Below are positions 1 to 8,143 of a DNA stretch of 36,373 bases, in pieces. Positions within the stretch are counted from its first letter, which is position 1; every line of letters starts with the position of its first letter. Where the stretch lies: assembly GCA_017555565.1 (NCBI GenBank), contig JAFZGF010000006.1:1-36373 (forward strand), given 5' to 3'. This stretch comes from Oscillospiraceae bacterium. Its GTDB lineage: Bacteria; Bacillota; Clostridia; Oscillospirales; Ruminococcaceae. The position numbers and the translations under genes were made by a program. The notes below the pieces were generated by a model. That model did no database searches and was not told the origin of the DNA. It worked only from the letters and a program-made list of their open reading frames with translations.

Positions 1-272
1 CAGTGGCGGATGAAGGGAGACGGAGGAAGGGAAAACAACGAGCAGACAAGAGGGGCTTCAGCCCGTCGCAGTATGCGACGATTGTTTTTCAGGGCCATTT
101 ATGGTTGCGATTCCCCCACACCCCTAAACGCGGAATATGTACCATATTGCCTTACAAACATAAGCGCTACTGCTCACATCCGTTCGCAACGCGCACAAGT
201 GTTATGTGTATGTCGGCATATTCATATTTCATATTATGAGAGGCGCTACGCCCTCTCCGTTCCACCTCTCCA

Positions 273-326
273 GCGTAGGGGACGATGCCCACATCGTCCC
301 ATTTAGCTATTAGATAAATTCAAGTT
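273..326 (+). repeat. Dispersed hairpin repeat, copy 1
   Basis: It begins GCGTAGGGGACGATG and contains a perfect 9-bp hairpin, GGGACGATG (279-287) with CATCGTCCC (292-300). The same unit recurs at 5389-5442 with scattered substitutions, and the similarity continues past the hairpin (ATTTAGCTAT here, CTTTGGCTAT there, then GATAAAT/GACAAAT). Both copies are intergenic. Two diverged copies in 36 kb suggest a genome-wide family. Confidence 0.75.
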
Positions 327-368
327 TACTGAACGATAATATGTTTCAGTTGATATAGTGCATAGCAC

Positions 369-403
369 AAAACCGACCTATTGGAGCAACAATAGATCGG
401 TTT
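369..403 (-). terminator. Terminator of mgtC
   Basis: An interrupted stem pairs AAACCGA and CTATTG on the left with CAATAG and TCGGTTT on the right, around a short loop. It lies just past the mgtC stop codon, and the strand leaving the stem in the mgtC direction is U-rich. Confidence 0.75.
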
Positions 404-410
404 AACTATT

Positions 411-1085
411 TTATGAATTGTATCTTATGTTCAGGATACCATCTATATTTTCCAGAGACTTTATTATTTTCTGTGCCTGTTTGATTCCGCGCACAGAAAA
501 TTCAATATTGGCTTTTTTGTCTGGGCCGTCTGTATCTATCTGTGCCATAGCCCGGTCAATGTTTACACCACAGTCTTTCAGATGGGTAATTACGTCCAGG
601 AAGATGTCAAGTTCAGGCCGAACAGCCAGTGCGATGTGTCTGTGCTGTATTTTTCTTTGCAGGAAGTTGGAGATAGAGTTCATCACCAGCAGAACAGCAA
701 ATACTATCACAGTAACCACTATCGCCAGCTGATAGAATCCTGCACCGATAATCAGCCCGATACAGCCTACACTCCACAGACTGGCGGCTGTTGTCAGCCC
801 TTTTACATTGGAATCAGAATGCATAATTGTACCCGCACCCAGAAAACCTATACCTGTTATAACCTGTGCGGCAAGCCTTGGGTCATTTACTACACCGTAC
901 TGTGTGTAAGAACTTGCTGTCATCAACTGTGACAACACCATCACTGCTGCTGAAGATACACAAACCAGAGCATTTGTGCGCATACCTATAGGGTGGCCTT
1001 TCAGCTGTCTTTCCAGACCTATTGCTACACCTGCAAAAGATGCAAACAACAGTCTTGTAATAATATCATATATATCTATTGTCAT
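411..1085 (-). CDS. mgtC: MgtC/SapB family membrane protein
   Basis: 224-residue protein with about five hydrophobic helices in the first 150 residues and a soluble C-terminal tail. The N-terminus carries the family hallmark of an acidic and arginine-bearing helix (GVAIGLERQLKGHPIGMRT) followed by TNALVCVSSAA. A second hallmark is GIGFLGAGTIM at about residues 78-88. The tail from about 155 is an ACT-like fold that is usual in MgtC proteins. MgtC proteins modulate adaptation to low magnesium and, in some bacteria, F-type ATPase activity. Which role applies here cannot be told. It is monocistronic, divergent from yaaL-bofA, and ends in its own terminator. No M-box magnesium riboswitch is visible in the 150 bases upstream. 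The gene symbol is by family only. Confidence 0.9.
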   Translation of the reverse strand: MTIDIYDIITRLLFASFAGVAIGLERQLKGHPIGMRTNALVCVSSAAVMVLSQLMTASSYTQYGVVNDPRLAAQVITGIGFLGAGTIMHSDSNVKGLTTAASLWSVGCIGLIIGAGFYQLAIVVTVIVFAVLLVMNSISNFLQRKIQHRHIALAVRPELDIFLDVITHLKDCGVNIDRAMAQIDTDGPDKKANIEFSVRGIKQAQKIIKSLENIDGILNIRYNS

Positions 1086-1198
1086 ATTAACTCCTTAATC
1101 AATGTTGTTTCAAGGTTGATTATATTACCACTATTTAATCGGTATTGCAATAGTAAAGTTGTAAAAAAATTGTGAATGTTGTGTTTGTGGTAATGATT

Positions 1199-1228
1199 TT
1201 GCACATTGAAAGCATAAAATGTTATAAA
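1199..1228 (+). promoter_or_regulatory. Putative sigma-A promoter of yaaL-bofA
   Basis: TTGCAC at 1199-1204 and TATAAA at 1223-1228 are separated by 18 bases and lie 31 bases before the yaaL start. This is by consensus match only. Confidence 0.4.
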
Positions 1229-1259
1229 TTACCAACAATTGAAAAAAAGGAGAGTTGGT

Positions 1260-1514
1260 ATGCAGATTTTTACACAAAAAGAAACAGTTACACCCAGACA
1301 GAGACGAATTTCTGAACTTAAAGAAGAGCTGAAAAACTGTGAAAGGCTGTTGAAACAGACCGAGATGCTTTTTCATATGACTGTGGAAGAAGACCTGATC
1401 GAAGCCAGAATTTATGAACTGAAAAGTCTGGCAAAAGTAAGGGATTACCTTATAGGAAGCATAAGGCAGCTGGCACAGGCAGAAAACAGCGAAAGCGAAA
1501 CAGTTCTGGCATAG
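1260..1514 (+). CDS. yaaL: YaaL-like DUF2508 protein
   Basis: 84-residue, charged, mostly helical protein. The pattern of an ELKEEL helix, then EEDLIEARIYELKSLA and a DYLIG segment, matches DUF2508/YaaL, a short family of unknown function encoded just before bofA in Bacillus and many Clostridia. A TTG 21 bases further upstream is in frame, but AAAGGAG at 1246-1252 sits seven bases before the ATG at 1260, so that start is chosen. bofA follows after nine bases with its own GGAG, so the two are co-transcribed. The identification leans on this neighbour as much as on the sequence. recR, the usual upstream partner, is absent here. Confidence 0.75.
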   Translation: MQIFTQKETVTPRQRRISELKEELKNCERLLKQTEMLFHMTVEEDLIEARIYELKSLAKVRDYLIGSIRQLAQAENSESETVLA

Positions 1515-1523
1515 GAGAATAAA

Positions 1524-1781
1524 ATGGCAATTTTATTATTGATTTGTGGTGCTGTGGCCATCACAGCTGTCACATTTGCATTTTCCAGGGCAGAACACCC
1601 CTGGCTATCAGCTGTGCGCAGTGCAGTCACAGGTATTGGAGCGCTTTTCTTTATCAATATTACCAGCGGTGCTACCGGTTGTTATATAGCCGTAAACAGC
1701 CGGACTGTTTTTATATCCACAGTGCTGTCTCTGCCGGGAGTGTTAGCCCTCCTTGTTATGAAAATCATTTTCAATTATTGA
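1524..1781 (+). CDS. bofA: Pro-sigma-K processing inhibitor BofA family protein
   Basis: 85-residue membrane protein. It has an N-terminal hydrophobic helix (residues 2-20), then the BofA-type core GIGALFFINITSG, a N-S-R-T turn (IAVNSRTVFIST) and the terminal LPGVLALLVMKIIF helix. In Bacillus, BofA sits in the outer forespore membrane and holds the SpoIVFB protease inactive until the sigma-K checkpoint. In many Clostridia bofA is kept even where the checkpoint differs, so the role here is inferred. GGAGAAT lies just upstream of the ATG, overlapping the yaaL stop. Length and order (yaaL-bofA) agree with the family. Confidence 0.85.
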   Translation: MAILLLICGAVAITAVTFAFSRAEHPWLSAVRSAVTGIGALFFINITSGATGCYIAVNSRTVFISTVLSLPGVLALLVMKIIFNY

Positions 1782-1807
1782 TTAAACTGCTTTTCATAAT
1801 GTATAAT
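1778..1807 (+). promoter_or_regulatory. Putative promoter of the GNAT/ATC-hydrolase pair
   Basis: TTGATT (1778-1783) and a perfect TATAAT (1802-1807) are separated by 18 bases. The -35 overlaps the bofA stop codon, and the -10 is 28 bases before the GNAT start. Confidence 0.55.
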
Positions 1808-1835
1808 GAATGTAATAACTACATCGGAGGCAGAA

Positions 1836-2267
1836 ATGGAATTTAAATGGTATACATACAAAGACCCGGGCCTGCAGGACGGATTTGAAATTCGCAGGGA
1901 AGTATTCTGCAAAGAAATAGGCTTTTCAGAAGAATTTGAATTTGATGAAGAAGACAAAAATGCACTGCACCTTGTCTGTTATGACGATGGCAAAGCCGTA
2001 TGCAATGCAAGAATATTTTTGGAACGGCCTGGCGTGTGGCACTTTGGCCGCCTGCGGTCACCACAGCAGTACCGCGGCAAAGGTTATGGCAAGGCCACAG
2101 TGAAAAAAGTGATCGAAAAATGCGAAGAGCTCAGCGCATTGAAAATGGTTCTTGGCGCAAAATATGATAAAAAGGGCTTTTATGAATCACTTGGTTTTTC
2201 CACATATGGTGAAATATTTGAAGAAGAAGGCATCCCTCACATTATGATGCAGATTGAAATAGACTGA
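1836..2267 (+). CDS. GNAT family N-acetyltransferase
   Basis: 143-residue acetyltransferase of the GNAT fold. The acetyl-CoA pyrophosphate loop is QYRGKGYGKA (about residues 79-88), preceded by the strand HFGRLRS and followed by a helix (VKKVIEKCEEL). A late GFYESLGF motif is typical of the superfamily. The overall pattern, with a REVFCKEIGFS segment near the N-terminus, is close to small ElaA-like enzymes. The substrate is unknown. The ATG at 1836 is chosen because GGAGG (1826-1830) precedes it; an in-frame ATG 30 bases upstream has no such site. It is probably co-transcribed with the next gene, 22 bases downstream. Confidence 0.85.
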   Translation: MEFKWYTYKDPGLQDGFEIRREVFCKEIGFSEEFEFDEEDKNALHLVCYDDGKAVCNARIFLERPGVWHFGRLRSPQQYRGKGYGKATVKKVIEKCEELSALKMVLGAKYDKKGFYESLGFSTYGEIFEEEGIPHIMMQIEID

Positions 2268-2289
2268 TTAGAGTCTAAGGGAGGTTAAA

Positions 2290-2997
2290 ATGGACAGAAA
2301 TTTATTTGATATTCCTCACCACGCCAATCTTTTCGCTCTTATCTACCGTGGGGCTGTAGAACTCTATGGCGAAAAAGGCGCCCTGGCAGCTGACGAAGGC
2401 ACAAAAATCTATGGCCAGCAGCGTGGCGGCCGTATGGCACAGCGCGCTGCAAAAGATGGTGCACCACTTACAATGGAAAGCTATCTTCTCTATGGTGAAT
2501 GGGCAGATAAAAATGGCCATTCAAAAAGTGAAGTAGCGGCTACACAGCCGGTTTACTGCACTAACAGTACAGTGTGCGGCTGGTGCGAAGCCTGGAAAAA
2601 GGCGGGCCTGCTGGAATACGGCAAAAACTACTGTACATATGTGGACAAAAACCTGGTTAAAGGCTTTAATCCACAGCTTACACTGGATATCAACAGTATT
2701 ATTTCCCAGGGTGGAGAAGTATGTGCGTTCCAGTGGAATGGTTTTGCAATGACAGACCCTGAAGGCTATGCGGCTAAAAAAGCGTCTTTGGGTGACAAAG
2801 CCATAAAAGACTTCCTTTACCATACAGGCCACCTGCTTTCAGCTATGAAATATGCCATAGCTATGGAACTGGGCAATGAACGGGCCGAAAGGGTAGTGGC
2901 AAAAGCTTTGGTGGATTATTCTGACATGTATGGTGCTGATATGGCCCAGGCTGTTATGGAAGAAAGCCTGCAGGATTTTATTAAAGCTGATTATTGA
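2290..2997 (+). CDS. L-2-amino-thiazoline-4-carboxylic acid hydrolase-like protein
   Basis: 235-residue soluble protein resembling the ATC hydrolase family. That family is named for a Pseudomonas enzyme converting 2-amino-thiazoline-4-carboxylate to N-carbamoyl-L-cysteine, but most members are uncharacterised. Visible family features are NYCTYVDKNLVKGFNP (residues 113-128) and a GGEVCAF strand (141-147). Cysteines at 90, 96, 99, 115 and 145 could form a thiol active site or bind metal (inference). The N-terminal half is helical, and the C-terminal helices around DFLYHTGHLLSAMK complete the fold. A GGGAGG site precedes the ATG, and a strong terminator follows. No cysteine-biosynthesis gene is adjacent, so the substrate is open. 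Confidence 0.75.
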   Translation: MDRNLFDIPHHANLFALIYRGAVELYGEKGALAADEGTKIYGQQRGGRMAQRAAKDGAPLTMESYLLYGEWADKNGHSKSEVAATQPVYCTNSTVCGWCEAWKKAGLLEYGKNYCTYVDKNLVKGFNPQLTLDINSIISQGGEVCAFQWNGFAMTDPEGYAAKKASLGDKAIKDFLYHTGHLLSAMKYAIAMELGNERAERVVAKALVDYSDMYGADMAQAVMEESLQDFIKADY

Positions 2998-3003
2998 TTA
3001 CAG

Positions 3004-3027
3004 AAAAGAGTGCATATGCACTCTTTT
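3004..3027 (+). terminator. Terminator after ATC-hydrolase-like gene
   Basis: A perfect 24-base palindrome (AAAAGAGTGCAT and its complement) runs into TTTTTT, starting seven bases after the stop codon. Confidence 0.9.
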
Positions 3028-3099
3028 TTATTTCCATAAAACACTAAAAACCGCACAGTAGCGTGAATATAATATAAACTATATTAATATGAAAGTGCG

Positions 3100-5337
3100 G
3101 TGCAGAATATGACTGCCATATCGGGCAAATATAAAAACAGATTATACAAGAAAATAAATAATATAAAGCAGTATGATACGATGGCGTTAATACTGTTTTT
3201 TATTCTGGGTTTCTGTGCAGGACGCAGCATATGGAATGATGCTGTTATGTCCTCATTAGTTATGGTGGTGGCCACCTGCACAAAGGATATTCTGTGCCGC
3301 TATGCTGTTGTATGCGGCGGACTGCTTTCAGTTGGTATACTGGCGGTACAGGACACGTTGTACATACCATATTTTCTCGGCATTATAATTTTTGTGGTTG
3401 TAAATAATTTCGTGAAAAAAGACAGATATGCGGTTATGGCATCTTTGTTTACTACAGCTGTATCAAAATCACTGCTTGTGTATTACGGGCTTTCTTTTGA
3501 ATACAGTCTGTACCGGATGTTTGAAGCGGTCGGCATTTATTTTATCGCACAGCTGGCGGTGGACGGGATAGAACAGCTAAAATCAGTAGGAAATATTCCT
3601 TCCTTTACTGATGCTGTCTGCATTTTGACAGCGGCGACGGTTGTGGCGGTATCTGTATCCGGGGCAGACAGTCATTGGATTTATCCTGGCTATGCCCTGG
3701 TTCTTGCAGCTTCCTGGTGGTATACATCTGCAGGCAGGCTGGGGCACAGCCTTATCTGCCTGATGGTAGCATTGCTTACAGTTGTAGACAAGCAGGGTTT
3801 TATACGGTTGTTCATAGCCACATCTGCTTTGTGGCTGGTGGGCTGTTATTTCAGCGAAAGGCTGTCAATAGGCATATATCCTGGGGTAGGTCTGCTGGCG
3901 CTGATTATAAACCTGATATCAGTTTCGCATCTGGGCAGTCTTGCCCTTACCGGCAGCGGCATTATGGCCTTGGTAATGTATACAGTGATACCACATATGA
4001 CAGACGGTGTTTATGCGGTGGATGTACCGACACTGACAGAAGGCCGTGACTGGCGCCTGCTTATGCTCAGTATGCAAAAGCTGGAAGACAGTCTTTCATT
4101 CCTTGCAGGTTGTGTGATAGACATTTCCCGTCTTAATGAAAAACAGCTGAAATCCGACAGTCTGGAAGATATGGTGGCAGAGGATATATGCCGCAAATGC
4201 AGCAAAAATCATTATTGCTGGCAGGAAAAGTACTCTTTTACACAGCAGCAGTTCTCAGAATACGGTCAAAAAATGTATTGGGCAGGGGAGAACAGGTTTT
4301 CTGCCGGTTTCTGTGCACAGTGCATAAATGTGGGGGATGTTATAAAATCTTTTGAAGAAAACTCCCGTCTTCTGCTTTCAAAAAAATACATAGCACAGTC
4401 ACAGAAAAATAATCAGAAAATGCTGCAGAACGCCTTTCTCTCCATTTCTTCTGCTGTAGGCGATATGATTTACCGCAATCAGCACAGCTATCTTTTGAAC
4501 AGTACCATAACAATGGAAACCGAGCGCTTTTTGAATAATATAGGTATACAGCACACCTACTGTCTGTGCAGTCAGAATCCTGACCAGGCCAGTTTTTCGG
4601 TTCTGGAACCTATTGATGAAAAAACTGTATACAAAATACAGAACTATCTGGAAAAGCTGTATTCTGCCAGATTTCTTTCACCAGAGACAGAACAGCAAGG
4701 GGTGGAGTTGCTGTATATTTTCCGTGCACGCCCGGTTTATGAATGTGAAACTGCGCTGGAAACCAGTCGGTATAAAAATATAAACGGAGATAACCGGGAC
4801 TGTTTTATACATAACGGCAAAGCATATGTGCTGTTGAGCGATGGTATGGGCACTGGCTCTGCCGCCGCCGCAGAAAGTCACACAGTTATTGCCATGGCAA
4901 AAAGTCTTATAATGACCGGCGTATCAATGAAAAATATCATAAGCATAATAAATCTTGCCATGAACCTGAAAGGCAGTGGCGAAGCAGGTGCATCAATTGA
5001 TATATTGGAAACAGACCTGTTTACCGGCAAATCCACCATAACCAAGGCAGGTGCAGGTGTAAGTATGGTGATAAACCAAAAGGGTGTAACCCGCTATTAC
5101 CAGGACAGTCTGCCTCTTGGCATACTGAAAGAAGTGAAACCGGTGGAATGTTCCTTTACCCTTAAAGCAGGTGACACGGTTTTGCTTATGAGTGACGGTG
5201 CTGGGGTAGTGTCAGGCAAAATAAAGGAAATGCATTCCCGGGAATGCCGGCAGATTGCCCGCTTTGTTATAGAAGAAAACAGCACAGCGGACGACAAAAC
5301 TGCTATAGCACTCCGCCTGAAAATTGCGGCAGGGTAA
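3100..5337 (+). CDS. spoIIE: Stage II sporulation protein E (SpoIIE) phosphatase
   Basis: 745-residue, three-part protein. Residues 25-310 are mostly hydrophobic and form about ten membrane helices. A middle region carries the conserved cysteine signature CRKCSKNHYCW at about 364-374. The C-terminal third is a PP2C/SpoIIE serine phosphatase with metal-binding motifs LLSDGMGTG (about 579-587), LLMSDGAG (about 696-703) and DDKTAIA (about 731). SpoIIE dephosphorylates SpoIIAA at the asymmetric septum, which frees sigma-F in the forespore. The start is uncertain: a GTG at 3100 follows a weak GAAAG, and an ATG lies nine bases later. A TATAAT at 3068-3073 is a possible -10. It is monocistronic, and its presence marks a spore-forming lineage. 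Confidence 0.95.
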   Translation: MQNMTAISGKYKNRLYKKINNIKQYDTMALILFFILGFCAGRSIWNDAVMSSLVMVVATCTKDILCRYAVVCGGLLSVGILAVQDTLYIPYFLGIIIFVVVNNFVKKDRYAVMASLFTTAVSKSLLVYYGLSFEYSLYRMFEAVGIYFIAQLAVDGIEQLKSVGNIPSFTDAVCILTAATVVAVSVSGADSHWIYPGYALVLAASWWYTSAGRLGHSLICLMVALLTVVDKQGFIRLFIATSALWLVGCYFSERLSIGIYPGVGLLALIINLISVSHLGSLALTGSGIMALVMYTVIPHMTDGVYAVDVPTLTEGRDWRLLMLSMQKLEDSLSFLAGCVIDISRLNEKQLKSDSLEDMVAEDICRKCSKNHYCWQEKYSFTQQQFSEYGQKMYWAGENRFSAGFCAQCINVGDVIKSFEENSRLLLSKKYIAQSQKNNQKMLQNAFLSISSAVGDMIYRNQHSYLLNSTITMETERFLNNIGIQHTYCLCSQNPDQASFSVLEPIDEKTVYKIQNYLEKLYSARFLSPETEQQGVELLYIFRARPVYECETALETSRYKNINGDNRDCFIHNGKAYVLLSDGMGTGSAAAAESHTVIAMAKSLIMTGVSMKNIISIINLAMNLKGSGEAGASIDILETDLFTGKSTITKAGAGVSMVINQKGVTRYYQDSLPLGILKEVKPVECSFTLKAGDTVLLMSDGAGVVSGKIKEMHSRECRQIARFVIEENSTADDKTAIALRLKIAAG

Positions 5338-5388
5338 GTTGTTGGTGGTAAACTGGAATTTTGCGGCGGGTTGTTGCTTTATGTAATC

Positions 5389-5442
5389 GCGTAGGGGACG
5401 ATGTTCACATCGCCCCCTTTGGCTATCCGACAAATCCCAAGT
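5389..5442 (+). repeat. Dispersed hairpin repeat, copy 2
   Basis: Second copy of the unit at 273-326, beginning with the same GCGTAGGGGACGATG. Its hairpin is GGGACGATG with CATCGCCCC. It lies between spoIIE and the convergent CNNM gene. Confidence 0.75.
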
Positions 5443-5451
5443 GACAAAATA

Positions 5452-5477
5452 AAAGGCACAGCATTTGCTGTGCCTTT
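5452..5477 (-). terminator. Terminator of the CNNM gene, possibly bidirectional
   Basis: Twelve-base arms AAAGGCACAGCA and TGCTGTGCCTTT surround a two-base loop, with A-rich sequence on the left giving a U-run for the leftward gene. It may also stop spoIIE read-through. Confidence 0.85.
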
Positions 5478-5495
5478 AAATTGCTTAAAAAAATA

Positions 5496-6752
5496 TTAAA
5501 TTTCAAAATCTTCCCGCTGGAGTACATTTATCTGTACTTTTTTGATACGGTTGTCATCGATTATCTGTACAGTGTATTTCAGATAGTCATCACTGCAGCT
5601 TTCATTCTGTTCGGGGATGCGTTCCATAATTGCCATAATATAGGCTGAAACTGTCTGTTTGCCGTCAAATGTTCTCACTCTTGTGTTGAGAATTTCTTCG
5701 TACACATCTTCCATAAAAGTTTCGCCCAGAACTTCATAGGTAGTATCATCTGCTTTGAAAATCTGCTGGGTTTCTTCATCGTGTTCATCCCAGATATCGC
5801 CTACCAGCTGTTCCAGTATATCCTCCAGTGTTACAATACCCCGTGTGCCGCCGTATTCATCGGTTACTACTGCCATATGCACCTTGTCTTTCTGCAGCAT
5901 ATGCATAACATCTATGATTTTCCGTTTTGGCGGAACATACCGACAGGGTTTTATCAGGCTTTCAATAGGTGCTTCAATCCCTTTGATAACAGCCGCAAAA
6001 AAGTCTTTCTGGTTGATAAAGCCCACAATTCTGTCTATGGAATTTTCATACACAGGCATACGGCTGTAATTGTGTGTCATAAACAGGTTGAGTATTTCAT
6101 CTTTGGTTGATTCTTTATCAATGGCGCAGATGTCTACTCGCGGTGTCAGTATTTCACTGGCTGAAATATCGTTGAACTCAATAGCGCTCTGCACAAGGTC
6201 TGCTTCGTCTTCTTCCAGCACACCTTCATCTTCGATTTCGTCAACAATGCTTATCAGTTCCTGTTCTGTATAAGTAGGTGTTTCGTCATTGCTTTTCATC
6301 AGAAAATTCTTGAAAACATCAAGAATTTTTATAAATGGCGTCAGAATCAGCATAAGTATATGCAGTGGCTTCTGCGTGATTTTAATGAATTTTTCTGCGT
6401 TGTTGGCTGCAAAAGTTTTAGGCAATACTTCGCCAAAAATAACCAGCAATACAGTGATTACAGCTGTGGCTGCACCTACGCCACCCTCGCCAAGGATAGC
6501 GGTGAATACCACAGTTGTCAGAGAGGCCGATAATGTGTTTACTATATTGTTTGAAATAAGCAGTCCGGAAAGGGTGCTGTCGTATTTTTCTGCCAGTTTC
6601 AGCGCGCCAGCTGCCCGTTTGTCCCCATCTTCAGCCTGGTTTTTCAGCCTTATTTTGTTGGCTGCAGTAAGTGCTGTTTCACTGGCAGAAAATGTGGCGG
6701 ATAATGCCATCAATACAATAAGAAATAATATCGTCGACCGGTAACTGTCCAT
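5496..6752 (-). CDS. CNNM/HlyC-CorC family transporter (DUF21-CBS-CorC)
   Basis: 418-residue membrane protein with the standard order of this family. A DUF21 membrane domain (about 1-190) has ALSATFSASETALTAAN near its start and the GEVLPKTFA signature at about 107-115. A CBS pair (about 200-320) includes ILTPRVDICAI, YSRMPVYE and VTDEYGGTRGIVTLEDILE. A small C-terminal CorC_HlyC domain (about 335-410) follows. Bacterial CNNM proteins are implicated in Mg2+ and Co2+ export or homeostasis, and the hemolysin name is historical. AAAGGAG precedes the ATG. Lying near mgtC may hint at shared divalent-cation physiology, but they are 4.4 kb apart and not co-transcribed. Confidence 0.92.
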   Translation of the reverse strand: MDSYRSTILFLIVLMALSATFSASETALTAANKIRLKNQAEDGDKRAAGALKLAEKYDSTLSGLLISNNIVNTLSASLTTVVFTAILGEGGVGAATAVITVLLVIFGEVLPKTFAANNAEKFIKITQKPLHILMLILTPFIKILDVFKNFLMKSNDETPTYTEQELISIVDEIEDEGVLEEDEADLVQSAIEFNDISASEILTPRVDICAIDKESTKDEILNLFMTHNYSRMPVYENSIDRIVGFINQKDFFAAVIKGIEAPIESLIKPCRYVPPKRKIIDVMHMLQKDKVHMAVVTDEYGGTRGIVTLEDILEQLVGDIWDEHDEETQQIFKADDTTYEVLGETFMEDVYEEILNTRVRTFDGKQTVSAYIMAIMERIPEQNESCSDDYLKYTVQIIDDNRIKKVQINVLQREDFEI

Positions 6753-6890
6753 AATTAAAATTTTCTCCTTTAAATTAAGTTAGTGTTTTTTAAACAGTTT
6801 AAAATTATACTATATTTTTTATGTGATGTAAATGTGATGAAATTACAAACAGGTAAAATAATTGTAAAATTTAATTTTACCGCCTGAATA

Positions 6891-6919
6891 TTGTAAATAA
6901 AATCAAAATATAGTATACT
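6891..6919 (+). promoter_or_regulatory. Putative promoter of the AI-2E-family permease gene
   Basis: TTGTAA (6891-6896), a 17-base spacer and TATACT (6914-6919). A second -10-like TATAAT overlaps at 6919-6924. It lies about 30 bases before the start codon. Confidence 0.4.
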
Positions 6920-6952
6920 ATAATGTAATCAAAATTTGATAAAGGATTAAAA

Positions 6953-8143
6953 ATGGCAAATAAACTTAAAAGTTATCTTACACGGCAGACAGCCAGTTAT
7001 ACAATAGCACTGTGTGCGGCAGTAGCACTTTTTATGGCACTGTCAAATCTGGGGTTTGTTGCATCTGTGCTGAAAAGTATTGTGGGTGTTCTGTCTCCGT
7101 TTATATACGCTTTTGTTCTTGCATTTGTTCTCAACCGCCCGGTTATGTGGTTTGAGAAAAAGATATTTGCATCATCAAAGCACAAAAAAGTCTACTCTAT
7201 AATATGTGTATATATTATATCTATTGTTGTGGTAACAGGCCTGCTTCTGGCAGTTATCCCACAGCTGGGTCTCAGCATATCATACCTTATTGATACGCTG
7301 CCGGACATGATGCGCAGGCTGTACAGACAGGCTGTAGTGATGTTTAATGAATTCCATTGGAGTTCACAGCTCATACAGCAGGTAGAAAGTCTGTGGCAGA
7401 TGGCTATCAATGCAATTACTGATTTTTCAATTACAGCTTTGCCAGGTGTGCTTAACTTCTCTTTATCTGTGGGCAGTGGCGTTGTTGACCTGCTTATGAT
7501 TATTATCATTTCGGTTTATATGTTGTCCGGCAAGGATAAGCTGCTGATGCAGTTCAAAAAAGCCACATATGCATTCTTTTCCAAAGAAAAGGCAGACAGG
7601 ATGGTAGAAATTGCAAACCGCTCCAACAATATATTTTCAGGCTTTATTGTGGGCAAAATGCTGGACAGCCTTATAATAGGTATACTCTGCTTTATCGGTA
7701 TGCTGTTTATCAACCACGACTATACAGTTCTCATTGCTGTTATCGTAGGTGTGACAAATATGATTCCGTTCTTTGGCCCTTTTATAGGTGCCATCCCTTG
7801 CCTGTTTATTCTGCTTATGGTAAATCCTATGTCTGCAGCATTGTTTGCGGTGTTTGTATTCCTTCTGCAGCAGTTTGACGGCAATATTCTGGGCCCAAAA
7901 ATCCTGGGCGACTCCCTTGGCCTTTCACCTATCTGGATACTGGCCGGCATCCTTATCGGCAACGGTTTGTTCGGTATTGTGGGTATGCTCATCGGTGTAC
8001 CTACTTTTGCAGTTCTTTACAATATTGTGTCAGAAACAATTACCCACAGATTGCAGGAAAAAGGTATGTCAGCCAATTACAGCGAAAATAAAATAGAATT
8101 CAACAGTCAGGAAAGTACATTATGCAATTCAAAAGAAAATTAA
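6953..8143 (+). CDS. AI-2E family transporter (PerM/YtvI-like permease)
   Basis: 396-residue polytopic protein with paired N-terminal helices (about 15-55 and 68-95), a soluble segment (about 100-160) and a group of C-terminal helices. The family signature is visible in GFIVGKMLDSLIIGILCFIG (about 238-257), GVTNMIPFFGPFIGAIP (about 271-287) and DGNILGPKILGDSLGL (about 308-323). Members export small molecules: TqsA was tied to autoinducer-2, others to Na+/H+ exchange, and YtvI-type proteins occur in spore formers. The substrate here is unknown. AAAGGA precedes the ATG. The 3' end overlaps the next gene by 22 bases, so the two are translationally linked. Confidence 0.9.
   Translation: MANKLKSYLTRQTASYTIALCAAVALFMALSNLGFVASVLKSIVGVLSPFIYAFVLAFVLNRPVMWFEKKIFASSKHKKVYSIICVYIISIVVVTGLLLAVIPQLGLSISYLIDTLPDMMRRLYRQAVVMFNEFHWSSQLIQQVESLWQMAINAITDFSITALPGVLNFSLSVGSGVVDLLMIIIISVYMLSGKDKLLMQFKKATYAFFSKEKADRMVEIANRSNNIFSGFIVGKMLDSLIIGILCFIGMLFINHDYTVLIAVIVGVTNMIPFFGPFIGAIPCLFILLMVNPMSAALFAVFVFLLQQFDGNILGPKILGDSLGLSPIWILAGILIGNGLFGIVGMLIGVPTFAVLYNIVSETITHRLQEKGMSANYSENKIEFNSQESTLCNSKEN

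Larger units (their letters stand above)
1..410. other. Non-coding, hairpin-rich intergenic segment
   Basis: I see no convincing gene here. Two overlapping plus-strand reading frames lack a ribosome binding site and have no family resemblance. The segment holds several perfect small hairpins: GGGCT/AGCCC at 53-64, CGTCGCA/TGCGACG at 64-80, an imperfect one near 238-257, and the dispersed repeat at 273-326. The mgtC terminator lies at 369-403. Such stacked palindromes are usual for decayed repeat elements between genes; that origin is inferred. Confidence 0.6.

Noticed and set aside
3-306. Two overlapping plus-strand frames of 78 and 98 residues at the left edge
   Set aside because: No ribosome binding site, low-complexity and arginine-rich composition, and overlap with the hairpins and dispersed repeat.
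1086-1259. Possible M-box magnesium riboswitch upstream of mgtC
   Set aside because: The 150 bases are AT-rich without the conserved helices of the M-box.
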